DNA from: Confluentibacter citreus
Lineage (GTDB): Bacteria; Bacteroidota; Bacteroidia; Flavobacteriales; Flavobacteriaceae
Length of the DNA: 64,000 nt
Assembly: GCF_002807055.1 (NCBI RefSeq)
Contig: NZ_NIXN01000003.1
Location: 124,001 to 188,000 of the forward strand
Reading direction: 5' to 3'
The position numbers were made by a program, and so were the translations under genes. The notes under the pieces were generated by a model. The model did no database searches. It was not told where the DNA came from and was given only the letters and a program-made list of their open reading frames with translations. Positions 42,029 through 51,007 of this stretch are shown in pieces. The first letter of the stretch is position 1. Each line of letters opens with the position of its first letter.

Positions 42029-44848
42029 TTAACGAGATCCTCCTCTAAAATTTCCTCCGCCACCTTGGCCTTGCCATCCGCCTCGGCCGCCTCTATTTCC
42101 TTGGGCTTGTTGATCTCCTAGCGTATTAAACTTCCAACTGAAGCTTAACATAAAATACTGCATCAAAACGGTACTTTGTGTGTCTTCAATGTAGTTTTGT
42201 GTAGCTACCCTACGTGCATTGGTATTCTGGTTTAATAAATCGTATACTTTAAGCGTTACCGTTCCTTGGTCTTTTAAAACTGAATATGCTAGAGAAGAAT
42301 TCCAAAACCAAGCACTTTTTTGAAAACCATCTGCAATGTTTGGATTGTAATTAAATCGGATGTCATTACGCCATTCAAACCCTTTAGGTAAAAATGTCGC
42401 TGTATTTATAATCATATTATGGCTAATAAACTCTTGGGTATTGAAATTATCAATATCAAAGGTATTCCTTGTAAACGATAAGCTATAAGTAGGCGCAATT
42501 TCAAGAACATTAGGCCAAACCAAGCGAAGGTCAATGCTTGGCGACAAGGTTGTGTTAAGACTGGAGTATTGAATACCGTTATTAAAGTTGATGGAACGTC
42601 TAATATTTGGATTTATACCCACACCAAAATTCAAGGTCCTTAAACTATCTATCTTTACCTTTTTGTTTAATGATGCATATCCAGTAAGATTATAAGCTCC
42701 ATTAACATTGGCATAGGTAGTTTCTCTTTGTAAATTTTCATCAATGGTTGTTTTGGAAATCACTTGGTTATTTTGGAAATTGGCATTAAAATAACCATAG
42801 AATCCGGTCCCTTTTTGAAAATCGAACGTATTATAGTTTACATACACACGATGTGCATTCTCTGGCACTAATTCTGGATTACCTACAATGGTATTTAATG
42901 GATTTGACACATTTACAAAAGGTTGTAATTGCGATAATTGAGGCACGTTATTATTTAAATTGTAACCCACTGTTAAAGATGCTTGCGGACTAAACGCATA
43001 ACGCAATCTAGAATTCACCTCAACAGCCTCAAAATCACGTGACAAACTCAATTCAGGTCGTAAATCATCATTATTTTCTAAAGTTCTAAAAATATAGGAC
43101 GTTTCAATACTTGCAGACCAATTCTCTTTCCTATATTCAAACTCCAACGAAGGTGTTTGTGCTTTATTAGTATATTGAAAATCGGTACTTTGAGCGGTAT
43201 TAAAATCTGAATATTCAAGTGTATTCATATCTCTATCAAACGTACTTTTTCTGTCTTCCTGTTTATTATTGGAATAAGCATATTGAAACTCCGCAAAAAA
43301 TTCTTTTCCTATGAGTGGCACTCTATAAGTTACCGCCGATCTAAATTGGTTGTTTTTATTGTTCCCATCGGTATATTGCTCCCTTAAAATATCTCTTGAG
43401 CTATCTTGAAAGAAGGTAGTTTCTGAATTTAGAAAATCATCCGATTCAGTAGTATTAAATTGATTATTCATACTAAATTTCAAAAAAGAACCATTAGCAC
43501 CAAACCTTTTGGTGATATCTAATTGATTACTAAAGTTCTTACCTATATTTTCTACATTTGATGCCAGTGTTGATTCATTCAATAATGCATTGTTGTCGTC
43601 AGAAGACGATTCGTCTTCCGTATATATCGTTGTACTTTTTGAATAACGAAACGAAGGTCTGATGTTGATTAAAAGTGTGGGATCTATTTTAATGTCAAAT
43701 TCAGCATTGGCACTATGGCTATCACTATCTGTAAGTGAATTAGACTCAGAGGTTGTAAAATACCTGGAATTAGGTAAAATATTTTCTCTATTGCTTAACG
43801 ATCTATTTTCAGAATTACTTCCAGAATAGAAATAATTACCAGAAAGATCGGTTGTTTCACCAAATTTATCTGCATAATTACCACCGAAATTCTGGGATTC
43901 CGTAATACCTTGTCCGCCACCAAAAGATCTGAAACCGCCGCCACCGCCACCGCCAAATCCAGCGTTACCGCCACCACCACCAAACATTTGGCGTATTTCC
44001 CCAAAGCTAAAACCAGGGGAATTAATATCGTTACCTCCAGCTAAAACACTGATGCGCTGGTCGTTATCAAAATGATTATACATCCCGGCATATTCATAGT
44101 GATCATCGGTACCCAAACCTGCTGCAACCCTACCAAATACACCTTTATTATTTTCCTCTTTTATTACTAAGTTTATGGTTTTATTATCCCCTGTAACGGT
44201 TTCACCGGTAAAAGCTTGGTCCTTTGTTTTGGTGTCTAGAATTTGGATTTTTTCGACAATATCTTTGGTTAAATTTCTGGTTGTAATCGTCGGGTCATCT
44301 CCAAAAAAGGGTTTACCATTAACAAAAATCCTATTAACTTCCTTGCCATTTACGGTAATAGTACCTTCTTCATCGATCTCTACCCCTGGAAGTTCCCTTA
44401 ATAAGTCTTCAATATTGGCATCTTTTTTTGTTTTAAAAGATTTGACATTAAATTCTAAGGTGTCTTTCTTAACTGTAATAGGAGCTGTAGATCTTACAAC
44501 AATTTCATCTAAGGCATTCGTATCTGTTTTTAGGTTGATGGTTCCTAAATTTATTTCCGCTTTATCTATTTTAACTTTTTGAAAGTATGTTTCATAACCT
44601 ACAAAGGAAATGTACATACCTAATTCACTTTCACCTGTTCTATTTTCTAAGGAAAAATTGCCTCCCCTATCGGTAATGGTATATGTAACCATCGCGCTGT
44701 CTTTAGCACGCTCTAAATACACCGTAGCGGATTCTAGGGGTATTTTTTCGTCTTCTGAAATTAATTTGCCAACAACTTTAAAGGATTTTGTTTGCGAAAA
44801 TGAAAGTAATGTAAATAGTAATAGTGCTAGAGTGAAAAAATACTTCAT
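42029..44848 (-). CDS. Outer-membrane beta-barrel protein, TonB-receptor-like (copy 2)
   Basis: A 939-aa paralog of the 39013-41796 gene. I use the ATG at 44848, giving MKYFFTLALLLFTLLSFSQ as signal peptide; an earlier ATG adds seven polar residues. It shares GKLISEDEKIPLESATVYLE, LLRELPGVEIDEEGTITVNG and ITTRNLTKDIVEKIQILDTK with copy 1. It differs by Gly-rich inserts: GGGGGNAGFGGGGGGGF near 300 and a Gly/Arg/Gln-rich C-terminal tail (GGRGGWQGQGGGGNFRGGSR). Ligand unknown. It has its own terminator, so the pair is not one transcript. Confidence 0.88.
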   Translation of the reverse strand: MKYFFTLALLLFTLLSFSQTKSFKVVGKLISEDEKIPLESATVYLERAKDSAMVTYTITDRGGNFSLENRTGESELGMYISFVGYETYFQKVKIDKAEINLGTINLKTDTNALDEIVVRSTAPITVKKDTLEFNVKSFKTKKDANIEDLLRELPGVEIDEEGTITVNGKEVNRIFVNGKPFFGDDPTITTRNLTKDIVEKIQILDTKTKDQAFTGETVTGDNKTINLVIKEENNKGVFGRVAAGLGTDDHYEYAGMYNHFDNDQRISVLAGGNDINSPGFSFGEIRQMFGGGGGNAGFGGGGGGGFRSFGGGQGITESQNFGGNYADKFGETTDLSGNYFYSGSNSENRSLSNRENILPNSRYFTTSESNSLTDSDSHSANAEFDIKIDPTLLINIRPSFRYSKSTTIYTEDESSSDDNNALLNESTLASNVENIGKNFSNQLDITKRFGANGSFLKFSMNNQFNTTESDDFLNSETTFFQDSSRDILREQYTDGNNKNNQFRSAVTYRVPLIGKEFFAEFQYAYSNNKQEDRKSTFDRDMNTLEYSDFNTAQSTDFQYTNKAQTPSLEFEYRKENWSASIETSYIFRTLENNDDLRPELSLSRDFEAVEVNSRLRYAFSPQASLTVGYNLNNNVPQLSQLQPFVNVSNPLNTIVGNPELVPENAHRVYVNYNTFDFQKGTGFYGYFNANFQNNQVISKTTIDENLQRETTYANVNGAYNLTGYASLNKKVKIDSLRTLNFGVGINPNIRRSINFNNGIQYSSLNTTLSPSIDLRLVWPNVLEIAPTYSLSFTRNTFDIDNFNTQEFISHNMIINTATFLPKGFEWRNDIRFNYNPNIADGFQKSAWFWNSSLAYSVLKDQGTVTLKVYDLLNQNTNARRVATQNYIEDTQSTVLMQYFMLSFSWKFNTLGDQQAQGNRGGRGGWQGQGGGGNFRGGSR

Positions 44849-44988
44849 TGAATTATGATGGTTAGGCAATTAGTGATTAGATGACTTTAATATTAAACAT
44901 TGCTTTTTAGACTTAACTAAAAGGATAAGGTTTAATGGAAATAAAGCCACATATACTTTTTAACAAAAATTTATGTTTTACTCAAAGA

Positions 44989-46293
44989 CTATTTCTGACG
45001 CATGTAAATGCTTATGGGTACACCTTTAAAATCGAAATGTTCACGTATTTTGTTCTCTAAAAAGCGTTTGTATGGATCTTTTACATACTGAGGAAGGTTA
45101 CAGAAAAAAGCAAATTGCGGCTGATCTGTTGGCAACTGCATAATGTATTTGATCTTTACATATTTTGCTTTATATGCTGGAGGCGGATTGTTTTCTATTA
45201 TAGGAAGTAATATTTCGTTTAGTTTACTGGTTTTTATTTTCTTAATTCTGTTATTGTAAACCTCTACGGCCGTTTCTATGGCTTTAAAAATACGTTGCTT
45301 GGTCAGCGTAGAAATAAATACAATAGGCACATCTGTAAAAGGTTCTAGTTGTTCTCTTATCTTCTTTTCGAATTCGTTGGTAGATTTATGGTCTTTTTCA
45401 ACCAAATCCCATTTATTAACCAAAATAACAACCCCTTTACGGTTACGCTCTGCCAACCAAAATATATTTTGGTCCTGACCATCAAATCCACGTGTGGCAT
45501 CCATAACGATTAAGCACACATCGGAATGTTCAATCGCTCTGACGCTTCGCATGACCGAATAAAACTCTAAATCTTCTTTTACTTTGGATTTTCTGCGGAT
45601 TCCTGCCGTATCAACTAAATTGAATTCAAATCCGAAACGGTTATATCTGGTATCAATGGCATCACGTGTGGTGCCCGCAATATCGGTTACAATGTACCTA
45701 TCTTCACCTATTAATGCATTAATAAATGAGGATTTACCTGCATTTGGGCGACCCACTACCGCAAAACGGGGCAAAGTTACCTCTTCTTCATTTTCTTTCT
45801 CTGGCAACGCTTTTACAAGGTCATCCAATAATTCCCCCGTACCACTTCCGTTAATACTAGCGATTGTATAATATTCCCCCAAACCTAACGAGTAAAACTC
45901 TACGGCATCCTCATTACGTTTGGAATTATCAACTTTATTAATAACTAAGAATACTGGTTTATTTACTTTTCTTAAAAGTGCGGCAACATCTTCATCCATG
46001 CCAGTAACTCCTGATTCAACATCTACCATAAATATGATGGCATCGGCTTCATCAATCGCTAATTCTACTTGTTTATCTATTTCTGATTCAAAAACATCGT
46101 CACTTCCCAATACATACCCTCCTGTATCTATAATAGAAAACTCCTTGCCATTCCATTCCGTTTTTCCATAATGGCGATCTCTGGTAACACCGCTAACGGC
46201 ATCAACAATAGCTTCTCTCCTCTGAATCAACCGATTAAAAAAAGTTGATTTCCCAACATTTGGACGTCCTACAATGGCTACTATATTGCTCAT
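44989..46293 (-). CDS. der: Ribosome-assembly GTPase Der (EngA)
   Basis: An essential GTPase of 50S ribosomal assembly, 434 aa. It has the hallmark two GTPase domains: [14 protein letters not shown] (about 7-20) with DTGG and NKVD, and [14 protein letters not shown] (about 180-193) with DTAG and NKWD. The C-terminal KH-like domain (about 350-430) ends with [19 protein letters not shown]. It is monocistronic by spacing and preceded by two TAnnTTTG boxes (46336-46352). Confidence 0.97.
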   Translation of the reverse strand: MSNIVAIVGRPNVGKSTFFNRLIQRREAIVDAVSGVTRDRHYGKTEWNGKEFSIIDTGGYVLGSDDVFESEIDKQVELAIDEADAIIFMVDVESGVTGMDEDVAALLRKVNKPVFLVINKVDNSKRNEDAVEFYSLGLGEYYTIASINGSGTGELLDDLVKALPEKENEEEVTLPRFAVVGRPNAGKSSFINALIGEDRYIVTDIAGTTRDAIDTRYNRFGFEFNLVDTAGIRRKSKVKEDLEFYSVMRSVRAIEHSDVCLIVMDATRGFDGQDQNIFWLAERNRKGVVILVNKWDLVEKDHKSTNEFEKKIREQLEPFTDVPIVFISTLTKQRIFKAIETAVEVYNNRIKKIKTSKLNEILLPIIENNPPPAYKAKYVKIKYIMQLPTDQPQFAFFCNLPQYVKDPYKRFLENKIREHFDFKGVPISIYMRQK

Positions 46294-46335
46294 AATTTTT
46301 TGCTTAAGCTCGTTTTTGTTTTCTCAAAACTTTTG

Positions 46336-46352
46336 CAAAAGTAACAAATATA
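46336..46352 (-). promoter_or_regulatory. Tandem TAnnTTTG boxes for der
   Basis: TACTTTTG (46343-46336) and TATATTTG (46352-46345) on the minus strand both match the -7 consensus, 42-52 nt before the ATG. Either could be used. Confidence 0.45.
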
Positions 46353-46441
46353 CTTCAAGCATACTCCATTTTGGGAAAAGATTAAAAAGCTTACATGCAA
46401 CACAAAAAATCATTAAATTTATCATGAACTAAAAGGAATCC

Positions 46442-46981
46442 ATGCTCCCCGAAAATGACATCACTTTACGGCCTAGATTTAAATTCGAAATCAATAAAAA
46501 GCGAGAAGCGGCACTAAGTGCTTTTGACCAGGCCAAATCAACCCAATCTCTGTTTGTGATCAGCCGTATTGATAATCATGTGTTTATTAGAAAATCTAAT
46601 GAAAGCAGACAATTTTGGTCTCCCCAATTGCAAATTGAAATCAACGAAATTGAAGAACATTCCAGTATTATAAGTGGTTTGGTGGGCCCTAATCCAACCG
46701 TATGGACCTTGTTTATGTTCTTACATTTTATGATTGCGGGATTGTTTATTGCTTTTGGAATATGGACGTATACCAATATCACATTACATACTGGCTATGC
46801 CCTACAAGTTGGCTTTATGATTTTGATGGTGATTATATGGTTTTTGCTGTATGCTATTGGAAGAGTAGGAAAAGCATCAAGTAAACAAGAAATAACGGAT
46901 TTATACGATTTTATGCAAGACACCATAAAAAACAAACTCCAAACTGAAACCAATTTGGAGCTTACTAAAAATTTAAACTAA
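46442..46981 (+). CDS. Two-TM protein of unknown function
   Basis: A 179-aa membrane protein. The N-terminal 95 residues are soluble, with LRPRFKFEINKKREAALSAF and ISRIDNHVFIRKSNESRQFW then SPQLQIEINE. Two TM helices follow (about 97-120 and 127-147: TLFMFLHFMIAGLFIAFGIW; VGFMILMVIIWFLLYAIG), then a helical tail. No family recognised; similar proteins appear beside era and der in flavobacteria as I recall. It lies divergent from der. Confidence 0.8.
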   Translation: MLPENDITLRPRFKFEINKKREAALSAFDQAKSTQSLFVISRIDNHVFIRKSNESRQFWSPQLQIEINEIEEHSSIISGLVGPNPTVWTLFMFLHFMIAGLFIAFGIWTYTNITLHTGYALQVGFMILMVIIWFLLYAIGRVGKASSKQEITDLYDFMQDTIKNKLQTETNLELTKNLN

Positions 46982-47130
46982 ATTAACTAACTCAAACTTA
47001 TTAAATGCAATAAGACCAATAACCAAGTTTATTTTAAGTCTTTTATATTTAATTACTAAACTAAGGTACAAATATCAAGTACCTATTTAAAGTTAGTGTT
47101 ACCTAATTAAAAAGTTATCATTAGTTTTTA

Positions 47131-48012
47131 TTACTGATTGTAACCAAATCGTTTTAATTGGTTTTGATTAGAGCGCCAATTCTTATTCACTTTCACATAC
47201 AGTTCTAAGTGTATTTGTTTGCCAAAAAATTGTTCTAAATCCTTTCTAGCCTCTACGCCTACGCGTTTTAAAGCAGCGCCTTTATGACCGATGACTATGC
47301 CTTTTTGGGTCTCTCTCTCAACCATGATGACGGAACGGATTCTTATTATGGTTTCTTCCTCAAAAAACTCTTCGGTATCCACCTCCACGGCATAAGGAAT
47401 TTCTTTCTTATAATGAATTAAGATTTTTTCACGAATGGTTTCATTGATAAAAAAACGTTCGGGTTTATCCGTTAACTGATCTTTCGGATAAAATGGTGGC
47501 GATTCTGGAAGCAACTCAATAATCCTGTTAAATACTTCCTTCACTTGAAATCCTTCTAAAGCAGATATAGGAATGATCTCTGCATTAGGCACTTTTTCTG
47601 CCCAAAACTGTACCTGGCTTTCCAATTGTTCTTGATTAGACGTATCAATTTTATTTAAGAGCAATAATACAGGTATTTTAGAGGACGTAATCTTTTCAAA
47701 AAACATGTCATCTTTTAAAGCTTGCTCGCCAATTTCGACCATATAGAGTAAAATATCCGCATCTTCAAAAGCAGATTTCACAAAACCCATCATCGATTGC
47801 TGTAACTCATATGCTGGTTTTATAATTCCAGGCGTATCACTAAACAACACCTGAAAATCGTCACCGTTTACAATCCCTAAAATTCTGTGGCGTGTTGTTT
47901 GTGCTTTTGATGTAATGATAGACAACTTTTCCCCAACAAACGCATTCATTAATGTTGATTTCCCAACGTTTGGGTTCCCAATAATATTTACATAACCAGC
48001 TTTATGATTCAT
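47131..48012 (-). CDS. era: GTPase Era
   Basis: An essential 30S-assembly GTPase of 293 aa. The G1 motif is GNPNVGKSTLMNAF (about 12-25), G3 is SDTPG and G4 is NKID. The C-terminal KH domain (about 210-290) has VMVERETQKGIVIGHKGAAL then KRVGVEARKDLEQFF and binds the 16S rRNA 3' end in known homologs. It is preceded by TAACTTTG 19 nt upstream. Confidence 0.97.
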   Translation of the reverse strand: MNHKAGYVNIIGNPNVGKSTLMNAFVGEKLSIITSKAQTTRHRILGIVNGDDFQVLFSDTPGIIKPAYELQQSMMGFVKSAFEDADILLYMVEIGEQALKDDMFFEKITSSKIPVLLLLNKIDTSNQEQLESQVQFWAEKVPNAEIIPISALEGFQVKEVFNRIIELLPESPPFYPKDQLTDKPERFFINETIREKILIHYKKEIPYAVEVDTEEFFEEETIIRIRSVIMVERETQKGIVIGHKGAALKRVGVEARKDLEQFFGKQIHLELYVKVNKNWRSNQNQLKRFGYNQ

Positions 48013-48031
48013 ACACTTTAATTTAATGCCA

Positions 48032-48039
48032 CAAAGTTA
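48032..48039 (-). promoter_or_regulatory. TAnnTTTG promoter box for era
   Basis: TAACTTTG on the minus strand lies 19 nt upstream of the era ATG. It is an exact consensus match; no strong -33 is seen. Confidence 0.5.
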
Positions 48040-48082
48040 CAACCTTGAGGCAATTATTGCACTATTGATAGTGTTTTAAACA

Positions 48083-48112
48083 AAAAACAGGAAGCATTGG
48101 CTTCCTGTTTTT
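48083..48112 (-). terminator. Terminator after the FKBP gene
   Basis: AAAAACAGGAAGC (48083-48095) pairs perfectly with GCTTCCTGTTTTT (48100-48112) around ATTG. It works on the minus strand for the FKBP gene and insulates the era promoter. Confidence 0.9.
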
Positions 48113-48139
48113 ATAATACTACCATTCGGTATATATAGA

Positions 48140-48871
48140 TTATTCTACTATTTCCAACAATTCAACTTCAAAAATCAATGCAGCAAATGGTTGTATTGGG
48201 CCACCTTGACGTGGGTTTGCACCATAAGCTAAATCTTGAGGAATGAAAAATTTGTATTTAGAGCCAACTGTCATTAATTGCAATCCTTCTGTCCAACCTT
48301 TAATTACTTGACCAACGCCAAACTGAACAGGCTCTCCATTATCTACTGAACTTTCAAATACAGTTCCATCGGTTAATGATCCTACATAATGAACTTTAAC
48401 GGTAGAAGCTGCGGTTGGTTTTGCACCCGTACCTTCTTTTATAACACTATATTGTAATCCGCTAGCAGTGGTCTTTACGCCTTCTTTAGATTTGTTTTCT
48501 GCTAAAAACGATTCACCAGCAGCTTTAATATCTCCAAATTGTGCTTCCAATTCTTTAGCCGCTCGTTCTTGTTGTTTTTGCATCATTTTAGCTTGATTCT
48601 TTTGCATATACATCTGAATGATGGTTTGTACTGCGGTTTTATCCATAATGGTATTCGTAGAATCCATCGCATTCATGTAACCTGCCATAAACAATTCACT
48701 GTTTACCTCTTCAAAACTAGCACCAATACTATTCGCCACATCTAATCCTAAAGCATAACTAACAGAGTCGACTTCTGTTTTTAATGATTCTTTTGTAACG
48801 GTCTTTTTACTATTGCAAGAAAAAACCAATGACGCAAATACAATGGCTCCTAAAAATTTAAATAATTTCAT
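48140..48871 (-). CDS. FKBP-type peptidyl-prolyl isomerase lipoprotein
   Basis: A 243-aa Mip/FkpA-type protein. The lipobox is VFSC (Cys about 19). An N-terminal dimerisation region (about 25-125) has SYALGLDVANSIGASFEEVN. The C-terminal FKBP domain (about 135-243) has VKVHYVGSLTDGTVFESSVD, then VIKGWTEGLQLMTVGSKYKF then FIPQDLAYG. It is expected to fold outer-membrane or secreted proteins in the periplasm. It is monocistronic, with two TAnnTTTG boxes (48985-49001) about 115 nt upstream. Confidence 0.95.
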   Translation of the reverse strand: MKLFKFLGAIVFASLVFSCNSKKTVTKESLKTEVDSVSYALGLDVANSIGASFEEVNSELFMAGYMNAMDSTNTIMDKTAVQTIIQMYMQKNQAKMMQKQQERAAKELEAQFGDIKAAGESFLAENKSKEGVKTTASGLQYSVIKEGTGAKPTAASTVKVHYVGSLTDGTVFESSVDNGEPVQFGVGQVIKGWTEGLQLMTVGSKYKFFIPQDLAYGANPRQGGPIQPFAALIFEVELLEIVE

Positions 48872-49175
48872 TTGTTTTTATTTAATGTTATTGTTAATCT
48901 ATTTTCAACTCCCTAAAATATATCACTTTACAATAAGAAGTCAATTATCCGAAAGTTTATATTGGTTTATTTTAAAACCGATGCCAAAAGTAGCAAAATT
49001 AAATTCACAATAAAAATATGGGTCGTGTTTTAATTAATAATTTAAGTGACCCCCATTTATTGATAAAGGTTGTTTTTTAATTCCACCTATTTATTTAATA
49101 TCTTAGTCACAAATAAATACGCATTTTCACTTTTACATTACGAATGAGTAGATTGCATAACATTACTTGTCTTAA
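48872..49175. other. Divergent intergenic region FKBP-glpD
   Basis: About 304 bp with no gene. It holds TACTTTTG and TAATTTTG (minus strand, 48985-49001), both exact TAnnTTTG matches facing the FKBP gene. I see no operator, hairpin or recognisable glpD promoter on the other side. Confidence 0.4.
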
Positions 49176-50840
49176 ATGAGCATCATTCCTTTTTCTGTTT
49201 TACATAGAACTAAACCATTAGAAAAAATACAGAACACCATTTTCGATTTGGTTATAATTGGTGGCGGTATTACAGGTGCTGGTATAGCTTTAGAAGCGGC
49301 TTCCCGCGGACTAACCGTATGTCTTATTGAAAAAAATGATTTTGCCTCCGGAACCAGTAATAAATCTACGAAACTCATCCATGGTGGCTTGCGCTATTTA
49401 AAGCAATTTGAAATCGGGTTGGTTCATGAATCCGGGACGGAACGCGCCATTCTGAATACCTTAGCGCCACATTTAGTGGTTCCAGAAAAAATGCTGTTGC
49501 CACTCATTGAAGGTGGCAGCTACGGAAAAACGCTGACGTCTCTTGGCTTAATGGTTTACGATTTTTTAGCCGATGTGAATGATGATGACAAACGCAAAAT
49601 GCTCGACAAGCATAAAACGCTAAAAAAGGAACCACTTTTAGATGACCAATTTCTTTTAGGTGGTGGTTATTATACCGAATATAGAACCGATGATGCGCGT
49701 TTGACCATCGAAATTTTAAAACAAGCGGCTGGATTTGGCGCTACCATTATTAACTATTGTGAAATGACATCCTTCAATTATACCGATTCAAAAATCGAGA
49801 ATATTGAATGCATTGACCAAAACTCCAAAGAAAGAATCATCATCAAAGCTGCCAATTATGTATCGGCTACAGGCCCTTGGGTGGATGTTATTCGAAAAAA
49901 AGATGTCTCCCTAGACAACAAACGACTGCATTTAACCAAAGGTGTTCATATTGTATTTCCTTATGAAAAACTGCCCATTAAGCAATCCATTTATTTTGAT
50001 GTGGATGATGGCAGAATGGTTTTTGCCATTCCCAGAGGAAAAACCACCTATGTTGGTACAACGGACACCAATTATTCAGGGAATTTAAACCATGTGGTGA
50101 CTACAATGGCGGATGTTGATTATTTACTGAATGCCATAAATGTTATGTTTCCAAGCGTCAAGCTGACTGTTGATGATGTGGAATCGAATTGGGCCGGATT
50201 ACGCCCATTGATTCATGAAGATGGTAAAGACCCTTCGGAATTATCCAGAAAAGATGAGATTTTCGTGTCGGATAGCGGACTCATTTCCATTGCCGGTGGT
50301 AAATTAACAGGTTACAGAAAAATGGCGCATCGGGTGGTTGAAACCGTTTTAAAAACAATGTCCAAAGAAAAGAAAGAACATATTAAAGAGTCCTTTACTG
50401 ATGCGATTCCATTGGTAACACCTGCTTTAAAATCCTCTGAAGATGTTACCTTATACATAAATACAATTGAAAAACAATTAGCGGATTTCGGCATTACCGA
50501 TACTTTTTATGGTTCCTATTTATGTTCAACATTTGGAAAAAACGCAGATATCATATTAGAAAAAGCTACAACTCTATCAGGCAAACCAAATGAACGTTTG
50601 GTGAAAGCGGAATTATGGTACTGTGTTCATTATGAAATGACAAATACCTTGGCGGATTTTTTCGTCAGACGCACCAGTAGTTTATATTTCAACATTAAAA
50701 GTATCAGCAAGCATTTAGATGTGGTAGTAAAGGATATGAAACAGTATTTTAATTGGGATGCGGATAGAATTACTGCTGAAAAAGACCAAATGCAGCAACT
50801 TCTATATGATGCGACCCACTATTATGAAACCGAGTTCTAA
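49176..50840 (+). CDS. glpD: Glycerol-3-phosphate dehydrogenase (FAD, GlpD-type)
   Basis: Oxidises glycerol-3-phosphate to dihydroxyacetone phosphate and feeds electrons to quinone at the inner membrane. It has 554 aa. The FAD-binding GGGITGAGIALEAASRG motif is at about 28-44, followed by EKNDFASGTSNKSTKLIHGG then LRYL, the GlpD signature. VGTTDTNYSG and a C-terminal DAO_C domain complete it. No glpK or glpF lies next to it. A repeat-bearing spacer separates it from the large FAD/Fe-S gene downstream. Confidence 0.95.
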   Translation: MSIIPFSVLHRTKPLEKIQNTIFDLVIIGGGITGAGIALEAASRGLTVCLIEKNDFASGTSNKSTKLIHGGLRYLKQFEIGLVHESGTERAILNTLAPHLVVPEKMLLPLIEGGSYGKTLTSLGLMVYDFLADVNDDDKRKMLDKHKTLKKEPLLDDQFLLGGGYYTEYRTDDARLTIEILKQAAGFGATIINYCEMTSFNYTDSKIENIECIDQNSKERIIIKAANYVSATGPWVDVIRKKDVSLDNKRLHLTKGVHIVFPYEKLPIKQSIYFDVDDGRMVFAIPRGKTTYVGTTDTNYSGNLNHVVTTMADVDYLLNAINVMFPSVKLTVDDVESNWAGLRPLIHEDGKDPSELSRKDEIFVSDSGLISIAGGKLTGYRKMAHRVVETVLKTMSKEKKEHIKESFTDAIPLVTPALKSSEDVTLYINTIEKQLADFGITDTFYGSYLCSTFGKNADIILEKATTLSGKPNERLVKAELWYCVHYEMTNTLADFFVRRTSSLYFNIKSISKHLDVVVKDMKQYFNWDADRITAEKDQMQQLLYDATHYYETEF

Positions 50841-50870
50841 TCAATGTGAGTTTACTCATACTTGAAGTCA

Positions 50871-50932
50871 GGTTGAGCGCAGTCGAAACCCATAAATTAT
50901 CGATTTACATGACCTTTCGACTACGCTCAAGG
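50871..50932. repeat. Imperfect 18-bp inverted repeat, REP-like
   Basis: GGTTGAGCGCAGTCGAAA (50871-50888) and TTTCGACTACGCTCAAGG (50915-50932) are inverted with three mismatches, and GTCA/TGAC extend them outward. The words resemble the dispersed repeats of flavobacterial intergenic regions. It lies between glpD and the FAD/Fe-S oxidoreductase. Confidence 0.65.
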
Positions 50933-51007
50933 TGACAATAAATACTAATATTGTAATTTATACTTAGATTAGGCTTGCTTTTAAATTGAACTCACGTTAA
51001 TATAGAT

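Noticed and set aside
41857-42048. A 63-codon plus-strand ORF between the two barrel genes
   Set aside because: It runs through the terminator hairpin and into the end of the antisense barrel gene, and has low-complexity composition.
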